Source of the DNA: Colias croceus
Lineage: Eukaryota > Arthropoda > Insecta > Lepidoptera > Pieridae
NCBI RefSeq assembly: GCF_905220415.1
Contig: NC_059543.1
Span: forward strand, 4,030,001-4,094,000
Length of the DNA stretch: 64,000 bases
Reading direction: 5' to 3'
This document shows positions 23,301 to 34,384 of the stretch, piece by piece; the first letter of the stretch is position 1; each line of letters begins with the position of its first letter. The notes below the pieces were generated by a model. It was not told where the DNA came from. It was given only the letters and a program-made list of their open reading frames with translations, and searched no databases. Position numbers and translations under genes: made by a program.

Positions 23301-25180
23301 CGATTGACAGATTATCATTTATATGTATTTACATAAAAAAAAATTAAACTAAACATTTCGGATTATAGCATTTCGAACTAAATACCTACTTCATTTATTA
23401 GTATCATTTCAACGTCGATACATTTAAAAACTATACAGATGGAGGAATCAAGTGGCCAGAGCATCGCCGACGCTCACACACGTAACAATACATTATTTTT
23501 ACTTTCAATCCCATAACGTAACCTTCGCCCGCACTAGCGACCGTAGCGCACTAGGCGACCATCCTCGCTGATTAGAGACCATCGAAAACACAACAATCGA
23601 ATCACGCTCGCATCGATTCATACACGCAACCGATCATTCGACGCACCGAAACGCGTCCGGAGCGCGCGGCCGAGCGATGTGTGAATCGATAATCGACGTC
23701 GATATCGATATTGTCAGATTGCCGAGTGCAAAAGCGCACTAGCGTGTCGCTTCGGCTGCGCCTGCCGCGCGGCAGGCCGGCCGCCGTCGGCATCGACCCT
23801 AGCCTGTTCAACCTGACGCCGCCCAGCGCGGAGACGCCCACGCCCACCGAGACGGTAATACAGAGACGGGGCGACGAGAGCGTGGAGGGAACAGTCCTCG
23901 TCCCGGCCGCGCCCGCACACAACGGCGACGCCCACGAGCGCACGCAGTTGCCCGACTTTAACCCCAACCCGTACTCGTGAGTAGTCGCGAGTCGCCCAGT
24001 GTGTGCCGTCTGTGACGCCGGTCAATAATGCACTCGTGTTGCCGCTCGACGCCGGCCCGGTCGCACCGTTTGACTTGCGATTTCGCATTAACCCCCCGGT
24101 CCGCCCGGACCGACTCCTGTATTATATGTGTTGCATAGTGACAGTGTTTTATTCCATTGCAGTACGGAAAGACCTAACGCTCCGACTCCAGTTCAGGTTC
24201 TTTAACCTGCAAAAGGAGGCGCGTAGCCAATAGAACTCTGATAAGGTCAGGCCCTGAAGGGACACGATGTTGGCACGCCGGCGTATAACATACTTCGCTT
24301 CGATTAAAGCTTTTTTACAGTGTCGATTGAGTTTCACTCACAATAATTCACTGCAGTTTCACGAGCCGAGAACCGTTTCTGATCAGGTTTCCGTAAGGCT
24401 GCATCGCTAAATATGTCCCTCGCTCTCGTGTGACATATCTCTCTAATTACTCTAACAGTTTCATTATTTAATGCACTTTGAATAATTCGATTTGAATCTA
24501 TCTAAATTTCTTCTATGTTACACTTAACAAAATTTATCTTCAGATTTTTTGTCTTTAATATTTTAACCGTAAACAATTTGATTTTTAGCCGAGAGGGGAG
24601 CGTAGAACAGAATGATTAAATGTAGAATCGGCGCCAAAATCGGTAAAAATCTATTTTCGTTTGGCGCGAGTGAGATTTTTCGGGAATAGCTATTTTACAG
24701 CAGGCTTCAGCTAATCACACGCTTCGAACGATAGGCCTTCTAGTAGGGTCTCGGATAGACATACTATCTGTTACGCAAATAAAACCCAAACGTTGTTATG
24801 TGACTCTAATTCTACGCATGAGTGTTACCACTAACAGAATGACAGTGTGACTTTATCTTATTTACAGCATGTAGATATTGACAATTTTTTTTACGAGTAT
24901 GTTATGCTTGATAAGCATCATATGTTTTTTCGTTATCTTTATTGCGCTATCGATGATCACGTTATATTTTTAATTAAAAAAATAATTAAATGAGAAAGAT
25001 GATCCTGAAGATCCTTATCTACGTGAACGCATCTTTTCAAAGTGATTCATATAATTTTGCGTATTTTTAAAGTGTGAACATTGAAAGCGCATGAAGTTTG
25101 TATGTATGTACATAAATGCCCTTACGATGTGTGTGTGTATTGCAGTACGCCAGCAGCGACGGAGCCAAACTAGCGCTTAG
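14395..25180 (+). CDS. tmod: Tropomodulin (actin pointed-end capping protein)
   Basis: Exons with consistent phases: 14395-14520 (exon from 14368), 17734-17901, 19050-19173, 20177-20292, 20878-20982, 21482-21733, 22324-22471, then one of several last exons; with 25146-25180 the protein is 357 residues, the family length. N-terminal tropomyosin/actin-binding part: YDEIDVDELLAKLSQEELTM, then DPTGPLNRKKLIEHINKQAL and GKKWIPPPPPEKIRDADEQI. Actin-binding helix: EEIIDLAAILGFHSMMNQDQ. C-terminal leucine-rich repeats: LFEALKTNTNLEVLSLVNVG, NSTLRVVNVETNFISPPGVV, NKIEMEITKLVEANPTLLRL. Tropomodulins cap thin-filament pointed ends with tropomyosin. The ATG at 14395 has a good context, but the frame is open from the exon start (KSSSTKTTT), so upstream exons could extend the N-terminus in some isoforms. 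TEs fill several introns. Confidence 0.93.
15603..16785 (-). CDS. Putative two-exon C-terminal part of transposon gene (family 2)
   Basis: The upstream piece at about 16720-16785 reads RKQLVRKALETNTEDNNEDT and ends at a GTAAG donor. The downstream piece 15603-15805 starts after TTACAG, restores the frame (TTEDNEEPYTSMPLEKLSSP) and ends DTVDFEIQFDDNVE then TAA. The protein end is acidic. It contains DIQAILHLIPQYAQSFYNNL, which matches the pattern of the peptide at 13104-13344. The 5' part of the gene is missing (stops lie just upstream of 16785), so this is a remnant or a non-autonomous derivative. Product unknown. Confidence 0.4.
15946..16240 (+). repeat. Interspersed repeat, retroposon-like 3' end
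   Basis: Contains the text ACAGACGGACAGCGGAGTCT followed by TAGTAATAGGGTCTCG and TTTGGGTACGGACCCCTAAAAA. I associate this with abundant lepidopteran retroposon 3' ends. Family assignment is from memory and uncertain; boundaries are approximate. Confidence 0.5.
17976..18048 (+). mobile_element. Helitron 3' end fragment
   Basis: The stretch ends GGCGAAGCTGCGGGCGGAAA then GCTAG, followed by T. This is the GC hairpin plus CTAG terminus of the short lepidopteran Helitrons also seen elsewhere in the window. The 5' end is not recognisable. Confidence 0.6.
19848..20085 (-). repeat. Dispersed repeat, one of three copies in the window
   Basis: Shares GTGTGGCACTCGGGGACTGC, CGCGGTAAAGCTATTGCAT and the CGTGAGGTTTTTTCGTAA segment with copies at 62584-62754 and 63350-63522, in inverse orientation. 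It continues into TTTAGGGGTCCATTGAGGAC, another lepidopteran repeat word. A SINE or MITE is possible. Confidence 0.6.
20697..20836 (-). mobile_element. Short Helitron in tropomodulin intron
   Basis: Read on the minus strand it starts TCTATACTAATATTATAAAG and ends GCACAGCTAG, flanked by A and T. The body matches the element at 33254-33456 (CCCGAGATTAGTGCGTT and TTTTTTAAATC). It ends about 40 bp before the acceptor of the exon at 20878. Confidence 0.75.
22116..22298 (+). mobile_element. Short Helitron just upstream of a tropomodulin exon
   Basis: Starts TCCATACTAATATTATAAAT after an A, contains (CTGT)n and CCTGAACCAATTTGCATGAA, and ends GGGCGAAGCCGGGGCGGACC then TCTAG before T. This is the typical lepidopteran non-autonomous Helitron structure. 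It stops 25 bp before the exon at 22324. Confidence 0.85.
23718..23980 (+). CDS. tmod: Tropomodulin alternative last exon 1 (long, GC-rich)
   Basis: Acceptor TTGTCAG at 23711-23717. Entered in phase 1 from the exon ending at 22471, it continues NIDR then NCRVQKRTSVSLRLRLPRGR, SLFNLTPPSAETPTPTETVI and LPDFNPNPYS to a TGA at 23978-23980, giving a 433-residue isoform. It is strongly GC-rich and rich in Arg then Pro, unlike the AT-rich surroundings, and open throughout. A perfect GTGAGT donor overlaps the stop (23977-23982). If used, the exon would be internal and would continue in phase 2. I do not know a matching isoform, so it is a prediction. Confidence 0.6.
25146..25180 (+). CDS. tmod: Tropomodulin alternative last exon 2 (short basic tail)
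   Basis: Acceptor TTGCAG at 25140-25145. In phase 1 it adds IRQQRRSQTSA then TAG. This gives a 357-residue protein, the usual tropomodulin length, with a basic tail like that of other family members. A GTGAGT donor at 25201 follows the stop, so the 3' UTR would be spliced onward. Confidence 0.65.
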
Positions 25181-25893
25181 GGGACGCATCGTAACATGTG
25201 GTGAGTTTTCGAGAATTATACGCTGAAATAAGGGTTCAATAAACTATGGGGTAGTTTTATATCGCAATTATAATTGTAGTAATGGCTCATTCGATTTTAA
25301 TAATATAATGAAACGATGTTATCATTGCGCTAAACTATTGCAACACTCTTTTACTTCTTCTTTACTTTCTGAATAATATTTATTTTGATATTTAATAATC
25401 TCTTCTTTCTTCTATCTACTTCTCTTCTTTCTTCTTCTCTGCTTGGTAGCTGCTGTTGTAAGAAAGCACATTGAGGTAGTGTTATTCATTCGTTGCATTT
25501 ACAATGTACATAATTGTTGTGTTATGCATGAATATATGTTGTAATGGACCTTGTGTGTTCTTACAAAATAATTACTACGACAAAATTAATATTAAAATCA
25601 CAATACAAATCACACTTTTACATTGAAAGTACATAGTAGAAGATGCTTTGATACAACGCAATAATACACTTATGGAAAACAAACATTTGATATTCATATT
25701 TTTAAAAGTAAGTAAATATTTTCTACACGTTTTGTGCCACTACTCAATAATGAAAGTTATTAAACTAAACATGAGACATTACAAATTCAATTTCAACGAA
25801 ATAGTGAGCAAGATACAAAATAATAAACAATGGTACACTATACTCAACAAATTAGAATTAATCAACGAAGTATTAACGAATATTTCCTTTCAG

Positions 25894-25961
25894 GTGGGAG
25901 GGTTCTGCGCTTGACTCGATTCACACGCAGCCGCAGCTACGTAGTGGGTTGGATCCCGTGA
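25894..25961 (+). CDS. tmod: Tropomodulin alternative last exon 3
   Basis: Acceptor CCTTTCAG ending at 25893. In phase 1 it encodes SGRVLRLTRFTRSRSYVVGW then IP and TGA (368-residue isoform), again Arg-rich. It is also open in phase 2 to a TAG a few bases later, which would suit the GTGAGT donor of the long exon at 23977. AATAAA at 26606-26611 downstream could end this transcript. Confidence 0.5.
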
Positions 25962-26605
25962 ATCCATAGATTTACACATTTCTCTCAGAAATGTCGACAG
26001 GAAACATTATGATCCCATTTCTGATGCAATTGGATTGGCTAGTTATTTAAATAAAGAGCTCTGATTGGTCGTTGAAATTGTTAAATCGATTGATTTCGTG
26101 TCGATATCTTTGAAGAAACTAACGTTCTGAGCTGCTCTCGCCCCGCGCTCGCTGCCTATACCTGTCCACAATCTTTGTAACTGTGTAGTTCGATTGACAT
26201 TTATATTGATAAAAAAACTTTATATTATTCAAAGCTTCGTCACTTCGCTTGAGTCGGACTATAAGCTTGTTTCACATGACGATGTCAATTTTTTATTCAA
26301 ATACATTTTTAACGTCGTTCTTTGGAATCTAGCTTGACGCTTTGCATAATGTTTTTAAAGTGTTCACAGAGGTCGCTTTCAAAGTGTTACATGTGCGCTT
26401 TACGACACTCGTATTAAATTTTTCTCGTATATTCTTATTGGAATGTTTTGACTACACAATCACAGAGACGAAAGAGACAGAATTATGTTTGTATGTGGGT
26501 ATCTGTGCTCGACAGGAATTGTGAATTTATTACCATAAATAATAATTCTTTATAGCTAGACGATGGCCGGCCCATCCCTAGATTGTCTATGGTGAACTAG
26601 AACGA

Positions 26606-26611
26606 AATAAA
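26606..26611 (+). terminator. Candidate poly(A) signal for tropomodulin
   Basis: AATAAA, about 650 bp after the stop of the third alternative last exon, in an AT-rich 3' UTR-like stretch. Other AATAAA-like words occur further on, so the true end is not fixed. Confidence 0.35.
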
Positions 26612-28846
26612 GTCACAATTTTTGTCCATGTCCGAATGAATGTATGTTTATTAATTCTTAATCTAGTGTGCTAATGAATCGTATTAATTTTATCATTTTA
26701 ATGAATTGTAATATATGTTAATTGTGTACATTCCGTTAACGCTTAACATGCTTCTCCTTTAATATTAAAAATTGTAAAAAAATACATCATAAGATTTTTG
26801 GGATATAAATATATATTTTTTTTACATTAATTTATTGTTATAAAAATGAAGTGTTAAGGACCTAATCTGGCTGAAATTATAATATCGACCAACCTTATAT
26901 TATTCTATGAAAAGTGACATAATTTTGTAGAATGTTTCAACGAGAAGTCATGTTCCGCGTAAACGGAGGATAAGTTTCAATTATACTATAAATCATTAGG
27001 TTTTATAATCGCAGATTTTTAATACCGCATCGAAAACATCTTTTTTGTACAGAGGAATCTTTTGATGTAAAGAAATGAAAAGGCTTTAGGTGTTATCGGC
27101 TTCATATATAACCTGTAGCTCTTTGAAATTTGCTAATCTTTTATTCTTTGTATATTAATAGTTAAAACGTTGTGATAAACATCATGTTTTTTCCATTAAA
27201 AATGCTTTGTTTTTCAATTTCATTTTAAGATTATTATTTGTATATGAATTTAGATTTTTTAAATATTCTTTTATTGTACCGATATTGAGATGAAATTTTA
27301 TTATTTAATGTAATGATAGATTTTATTTATGTTTATTTGACTCGGGAGCATTTTGGTTCAAAGAAAACCTCGATAAGTAGAGTCGCAGTTCTGTAGTTTG
27401 TGACAAAAAGTAATAAAGTACATAAACAATATTGTGTTCTTTCATTTGATATCCCTTTGGTTCTTTTACATTATTTAATATACTTTCAATATTAGTAAAC
27501 CCCCCCCCCCCCAATATTATACGTATATATTATACGATAAATTGATTAAACTCAATCTCAAACATTCGAACTCAAAGATTTATTTATTCAATTGGACTCC
27601 TTCTAGAAGCACTTTTACTTTTTACCACGGATTCGGAAAGCAGTTTCTACGGAGAAGAAACTGCAAGTCAATTAAATTTTCATTGCAGAAAGATAGTAAT
27701 TCCATATTTTTTAAGCGAGTGTGAACTAAGAAGTGATTTAGAACACATAAGTTGGTATCCGGTAGTTAGAAAAGCAAAAGCAAGAAAGATGAAACACAAA
27801 TGCCTGCCTGCCTAAAAAACAACGAAACTTTATTACAATCTAATGATTTTATTCCGATGATAGGTACTGTATGACTAAATATGGATCAACGAGACATACC
27901 CGATTTTGATTTAAATTATTTATCGTATAACTTCTCTTGCACGATGTCATATCAAGAATCTTTATATGTAAATTTTGAAGATGTTCGTGACGTCTTTTAG
28001 ATATCAGGCTGTTTTAAAATGGCATAAAAATGTCAAGAGGGCAAAGTCACGAATAAGCCTGTTTTTGTTTCACAAATAAGAGGTGTAAATTATTAAAATT
28101 AGGAAAGTACAGCTATAGGTATAAAACGTGAAAGAATATTAGAAAGCGTATCTTTTGGATTTTTAAACTGATAAGTGATTTACGTAGCCATTAGTAAGCC
28201 ATTAGTTAACCGATGATTAAACACTGCATATTGTTTCTCGGGTTCAGTATTAACTTCTACTGTAGTGTAGAGAGGTTGTGTATCACAACACATTTACAGT
28301 AAGTATATTATTAATGAGAATTTTATATCTAGTATCAACTTTTAAACTCACTATGAAGTCTTTTATTTAAAAATCAAGGGTGTTTAATAATTATTTCAGT
28401 AAAGGTTTTTTTTATTTTATACATTTAAAACAATGGCAACTAATCATTATTTAAATTGATATATTCTATATTAATATTGAAAATATATAAAAGTTAAATT
28501 AAGGAGCTTTAAAGTTCATGCTTTCGTTTTAAATAATTTTTTAACTACTTATATCTACATATTTACGATATCCATCGTTATTATAATAAATGTTTTTAAT
28601 TCACTTAAATATAAATTCGATCAATAATCTTATAACTATATTATTTATTTGTTACAATTTATTGTGGTACAATCATTAAATACTTATAAATAAACAATAA
28701 GGTACCAGAAAGATGTAGCACAATAATTGGCAGCCTTATCACTAAGCAGTGATCTATACCAGGCAACCAAGGGGAGAATATTATGTACTTACTATGATAA
28801 GTAATATGAAACTACTTTCAGTTTTACATTAGTTTATATTTTTTAG
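26612..28846. other. Intergenic DNA between tropomodulin and GGPPS-A
   Basis: AT-rich. Holds possible tropomodulin 3' UTR, a run of 13 C's (27500-27512) and the 5' flank of GGPPS-A. No gene or bounded repeat is recognised. Confidence 0.5.
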
Positions 28847-28877
28847 GAAAGTATCAAAGGAAACAAGTACATAAACG

Positions 28878-29213
28878 ATGAGTAACAAAACTGAAGCAAG
28901 AGACGAACTATATATGGAAAAGGTGAGTTTTTACATCCACAAACCTACGATTAATATCAAGTTAGACAATCTCTGAAGATTCTTCATCCCAGAAGAATCG
29001 AATTTTTCGGAACTTTGGGGGGCTGTTTAATAGAGTATGGTCTCACGAAAATCGGCTACTTATATTATAGACTTGTTTAAGGTCGGTTTGCATATCTATA
29101 CATATAATAAATCTGTAGAAGGGTCAATTCTGTACATTGAAAATATTGAAAAAATAAATAGCAGGGGGTGTTACTGGATCGATACCAAACCCAAATATGT
29201 GATTAAAAAAATT

Positions 29214-29262
<49 letters not shown>

Positions 29263-32200
29263 ATGTGAAGGCATCACGTGAAAACTAGCGGTTCGATTTC
29301 GATGAAACTTGGTATAATTATACCTTATTATCCTGGGCGTAAAATAGGATACTTTTTATCCTGGAAAAATACGTAGAAAAAAAATAATCTTAATTTTTCA
29401 GTTTTATCCATAGACGTTGTTCCGTAGAACCGCGAACACACGTTGCGTATTATTATAGGCCTAGCCGTATTTGGGAATTGGGTCCAATAGATATTTATAA
29501 GATGTTATTGTCAGAGGTACTCAAAATGGATAAATAAACCATCCACGCGAAGACCGACATCCGCGCGGACGGAGTCGCGGGCGGAAGCTAGTACTTACTA
29601 AAGTTAAGTGATAAAGCTTTTTACAGAACATTATATTTTGAACCCAGACAAGATTTTGTGAGTGAATGTTATGAAAGTACTTTATGATTTCAACTTTCCA
29701 CAAATGAGGATCTTTTTGGAAGATTTTTGTTATGCGTGTTTTTTTTTTAAGTGGTAACGTGACTCATATCCGAACCCAATACAAGTATTAAAAACTACTA
29801 AAGAATTACAGGAAAAATAATGCTAACCAATCACTAATTAAGTATCGTTATTGTCTGAGCTAGTTACTAAGACTATTGTGTGATAAGATGTGTAGGTATT
29901 CGAGATTAGCGCCAAGCTATCTATTGAGGCTTAATAGATTTTTAATGGAGAACTTTTAGTAATACATAGTATTGGTGAGCTATTATGATTGGTAAATAGT
30001 AGTAGATATGTTTTCTTATTTTAGGAACTCCTTTTGCCGTATACACATTTGATGAAAATTCGCAGTAAACAGCTGCGAAGAAAAATTCCGATGTCTTTTA
30101 ATCATTGGTTTAAGTTGCCTGCTGAGAAGGCACTATTTATTGTGGACACTGTAGATATGCTACACAATGGGACTTTGTTGTAAGTATCATATTTTAATAG
30201 TTGAAATACATTTTGTTTATTTTTAAATGTCAACCATATGTAATTAGTAAATAGTATAGAAAGCATTGAAATTTTCGCCCAATTTGAAGTGAAAGTTCTT
30301 TAGGCACTTTGGGAGTAAAATTTCAGTGTCACGTATAAGCGTCATGGAGTGGCGACGATTTTGGTATCTTTAAATCTTGCCAAAGAGGTTTCACTTCTAA
30401 CACGTGTGCTCGGCACAGCGTGTATGCTTTTTTTGTATCATGGAACTGAAAAATGAAGTGCGACTATTTCAGGGTCGACGATATTCAGGACAACACATTA
30501 TTACGACGAAGTATCCCAGCTGCTCATCTTGTGTATGGCATTCCCTTGACCATCAACGCTTCTCTTCATGTGATGACCCTGATGCTTGACAAGCTATTGA
30601 CGTTGAATCACCCGCGAGTACGTTACAACAACATTTAATTTAAAGGATAGATTATAATTGTTTATTTATTACGGACTTATCGATAGAAATGTATTGTTGC
30701 CCGCATGTAACTTGGCAAGTTATTGGTATGCAAGCTTTCCTCACTAAACCAAAATATTCCCAAGCTACGTGTCGGCAGGGTACTTCAGGCCATTCACCAT
30801 TAATTAATGGTGATTGCTTGATATATTAATATTTACTAGTACCTATAATTAAAAAAAATATGAATTATAAAAAATCCTTACATAAATATATACTTATGTA
30901 TTATGCATAATGTATAATACATAAACAATAGGAATTGATTATGATAAATCAAGAATTAATATTTCCTTATAGCTGACAAAGGTGTACTGTGAAGATTTTC
31001 TAGAAATCGTTCGTGGTCAAGGCATTGAGGTATATTGGAGAGACAATTTTCAAATACCAACGGAGGAACAATATGAAAATATGATTAAACAAAGTTAGTA
31101 CTCAGGCCATCAATTTACAAATCATTTATTTTATCTTGTTTTTATTAACGACTAATTTCATTATATTTTCCCAAGTTATTATATTTTCTTGTTTATTTAA
31201 AAGATGGATATATAATGAAATTAGTCGTACACTACAGAAATGTTACTCTCTCGGATAGATACTCCCTGAATTTTTGAAAAAAATCAGGTTATCTCCAAAT
31301 TTTATGATTCATCTTTTACCGTGCAAGCCGTAAGATTGTTGAACTCCTTACTAACCCCAATAAAGCAAGCGCAAACTGAATATTTTTAAAGCTTTAATTA
31401 AAAATATTATCTCTCCTCATATACTTGAAATTTGTATATATCCTCTTCTGCACGTTTTCTTTCTTTCTTATGTTATATGTAATTGTATACCTTGCCTATA
31501 GGTATCTATTATATTTATGTGTATTCATTCTTGCACCAGATCTACCTTCCTCAATATTTTCATTTTCCTATATCCCAAGGTTGCCTGGAAGAAATCGCTT
31601 CAAAGCGCCAATTTGTACGGTGAAGATAACTTTTGTAAGATACTGTATTTTATATACGATAGATAGATACTTTGCATTGTACAATAAAGTGTTTTTATTA
31701 TTATTATTAACAATTTCAGAAACCGGTCATATGTTTAGGCTAGCAGTACGTGTGATGCAACTTTTCAGCGATTTTAAACATGATCTTAGTGAACTTCCTT
31801 TGCTAGTGGGACTGTTTTTCCAGCTGAGAGATGATTATTGTAATCTACTAGAGGAAGAGGTTAGTTTATTTATTTTTGTAAAAATTAAGTGTTATTAAAA
31901 AATAGGTAAGTAACTAGGTAGTTCCAGGTGGATATCAATTTTCGTTATTATCCAATTTTCATGAAATTATAAGCTTAATATAATTATTACCTACCTATGT
32001 AACGGCATACGATAATATAATGAAACCTGGAAAAATAACAGCTCTAGCACGCATTATTCTAAGTATATCAATTATATCTAATTTCTAAAAAAAAAACAAA
32101 CAAAGGACACATTTCGTAATTATTGGTCTCTATTTTTCTAATATAAGGAAGAAAAAGATGTAAATTGAGTGATATTGTTTATTTTTTACATCAATTCTAA

Positions 32201-34288
32201 TCAATAATTGTTCTATTGTTTGTTTGTAAACTTAAAAAAATATACACGTTATTAGGTTAGCCATCTTTGAAGTTAATATCAAAAAACCAAACAAGAGAAA
32301 AACGATTTGATTGTTAAGGTAATAACGCATAAACAAACTGCATATTAATTATTGTAAAACGTTTGAAACATAAGTAAACATACATACCTACCTACTCGCA
32401 TGTATGTTTTTAAGTTGATTGTTGAAGATAGATCTAATTCATAACCCTTTAATTCATTTAAAATGTTGTCAAATCGTCATGGAACAAAATTTCTTTTTGT
32501 ATTGTACGTACTACGGTAGGTTGCTTTATATATAAAATGGTCTGTTATAAAAAGTAGAAAGTAAATGGTTGGTCTGAGGTGTCACATTTGGGACACCCGA
32601 TTGGAACCGAAGTTCCCTTCGTTTTGTAATAAGTAGGTACCTATAGGAGGATATAGATTTATAGGAGGTATAATTAAATAAATAAACAATATTTAGAAGT
32701 TAAATGACCAACGAAATAAGCGAAGGAATGCTAATACACTATAGCAAAAGTGTTGTTAGAATTTTTCGTGACGCTCGCCTAGCCCCCAGCCAGCGTACCG
32801 CGTGATAACCACGTAGGTACGAACTTCGTTCCAAAAAAACGACGACATACTTATAAATCTAAGAGATAAAATTAACGTGAAATCTTACCAGTCCCGTTTC
32901 GTAGTACCTAGGATATACGTAGACCTTTTACCTTCCATAACTGATAGTAATTTGTTTTTAGGCAGTCGAGGAATGGCCAGCTGAGAGTACTGATAATGGT
33001 AAAAAGGTAAATCGTTGTATATTTATTTTGAACTTGAAAAATTTCATTCATTATTTGTCATTTAAACGCATTAAACATAACATACCAGGGAACCTATAAT
33101 TAAAAATTAACTTATTTTTATTCAAGGCGCCATCTATACCTAACCCAGATAATTTTTGCGAGGATCTAACGGAGGGAAAGTTCACTCTGCCTATAATCCA
33201 TGCTGCTAGTACCGGCGACGGACAGGGTGTGCTCAGTATCCTTTTTATTAAATACTAGCTGCTCCCCGCGGTTTCACCCCTCTGGCTCCGCTCCTGTTGG
33301 TCGTAGTGCAGCGTGATGATACATAGCCTATAACCTTTCTCGATAGCTCGAAGCTTTCTAACACCGAAAGAATTTTTTAAATCGGACAAGTAGTTCCCGA
33401 GATTAGCGCGTTCAAACAAACAAACAAACTCTTCAGCTTTATAATATTAATATAGATTATAATATAAGTAGTCGTTTTCTAACGTCGTGTATAAAACTCT
33501 GGCACAGTATTAGAAATAATAAGTAATACTGTGGTATTACAACATATAGGAATGAACTAAGTATAGTGAGTGATATGAGATACCTACTATTTTACCTACT
33601 GTCCTACTAAGATTTGAATGCCATGTGATTTGACTGTTCCTATAAGACTTAAACTCTTCAATCGTCAAATATTAAAGAAGATATTGAACAATCTAGTAAA
33701 CTAATTTTTTTTTTCATTTTTTTCCTTTAACTCGCACAAAAGATATTCTCCGCCAACGCACTCGCGATGTTTCGCTAAAGAAGTTCTGCGTCTCCGAGTT
33801 AGAGAGGCTCGGCAGTCTGGAGTATACGCGAGAGCGTCTGGAGCAAGTTGAAAAATCACTTCGAGCTGAGGTAACTATATTATAATAGATATTCACGATA
33901 CCTGCAATGCACAATATGATGTCTATTGAAAAGCAATGCTGAAATAAGGATGCCAAAAGCCTAAGGAAGTTGTTAATAGAATGTTAAAAGTGAAAAAAAT
34001 CAAAAAGATTGCAAAAACTGCAACGATATTCATCATAAGTCGTACCTAATGGATTACCCATTATATATTGAGGATCTTTCTTTTTTGTCTAAAATTTTTC
34101 TTAATTGACGTGTCCCAAAGTACCTTTGATCAATTTTTTACTTCCCCAATCTTACTTTATACTGTAGGAAATATGTTCGATGAGGAAATTAGTAAGCTTA
34201 CAAATGAAACATATTTTTATTTCAGATAGCACGTCTGGGCGGGAACCCGATGCTTACATCTGCACTCGATGACTTGTCTTGGAAGTGA
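28878..34288 (+). CDS. Geranylgeranyl diphosphate synthase-like, paralog A
   Basis: Nine exons, 316 residues: 28878-28922, 30025-30179, 30473-30617, 30973-31093, 31720-31859, 32962-33006, 33127-33235, 33743-33870, 34226-34288. Trans-isoprenyl diphosphate synthase fold of the type III GGPPS group. First aspartate-rich motif VDDIQDNTLLRRS (DDxxD plus RR), second motif QLRDDYCNL, also SKQLRRK, MLHNGTLL, GQGIEVYWRDN, KTGHMFRLA, MQLFSD and CEDLTEGKFTLPIIHA. The catalytic metal-binding residues are kept, so prenyl transfer is plausible. Relative to the canonical copy C, the His of LELHRGQG is Val (LEIVRGQG) and the NY of the helix after the first motif is replaced (INASLHVMTL). Exon 6 (AVEEWPAESTDNGKK) is absent from C. 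AATAAA at 34379-34384. The upstream acceptor at 28845-28846 implies a 5' UTR intron. Confidence 0.92.
29095..29591 (+). mobile_element. Helitron copy 1 (intron 1 of GGPPS-A)
   Basis: Starts TCTATACATATAATAAATCT after A and ends GTCGCGGGCGGAAGCTAG before T. Near-identical to the copy at 38102-38758, apart from the number of GTCT repeats (about 10 here, 4 there) and an insertion in the other copy. It carries CATCACGTGAAAACTAGCGG and CTGGAAAAATACGTAG. No RepHel gene, so non-autonomous. Confidence 0.85.
33236..33742 (+). other. GGPPS-A intron 7 with Helitron
   Basis: Starts GTATCCTTTT, the same donor context as in B (39167) and C, and ends ACAAAAG. It contains the Helitron at 33254-33456. Confidence 0.8.
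33254..33456 (-). mobile_element. Short Helitron in GGPPS-A intron 7
   Basis: On the minus strand it ends CCGCGGGGAGCAGCTAG and starts TCTATATTAATATTATAAAG. It belongs to the same family as the element at 20697-20836. It begins 18 bp after the exon at 33127-33235. Confidence 0.8.
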
Positions 34289-34378
34289 CGTTATTGCCAC
34301 AAGATAATACGGAAATTAATTGGGAATTATTACTTAACAGTATTTAATTATGTACTTAAATACTTATAAAAATTCATA

Positions 34379-34384
34379 AATAAA
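34379..34384 (+). terminator. Poly(A) signal of GGPPS-A
   Basis: AATAAA 91 bp after the stop codon, spaced as expected for a short 3' UTR. Confidence 0.65.

Noticed and set aside
23602..24088. Arg-rich ORFs on the minus strand at 23.6-24.1 kb
   Set aside because: Antisense of the GC-rich alternative tropomodulin exon; no recognisable domain.
27500..27512. Run of 13 C's as a regulatory element
   Set aside because: A plain mononucleotide run with no nearby signal; length is unreliable in assemblies.
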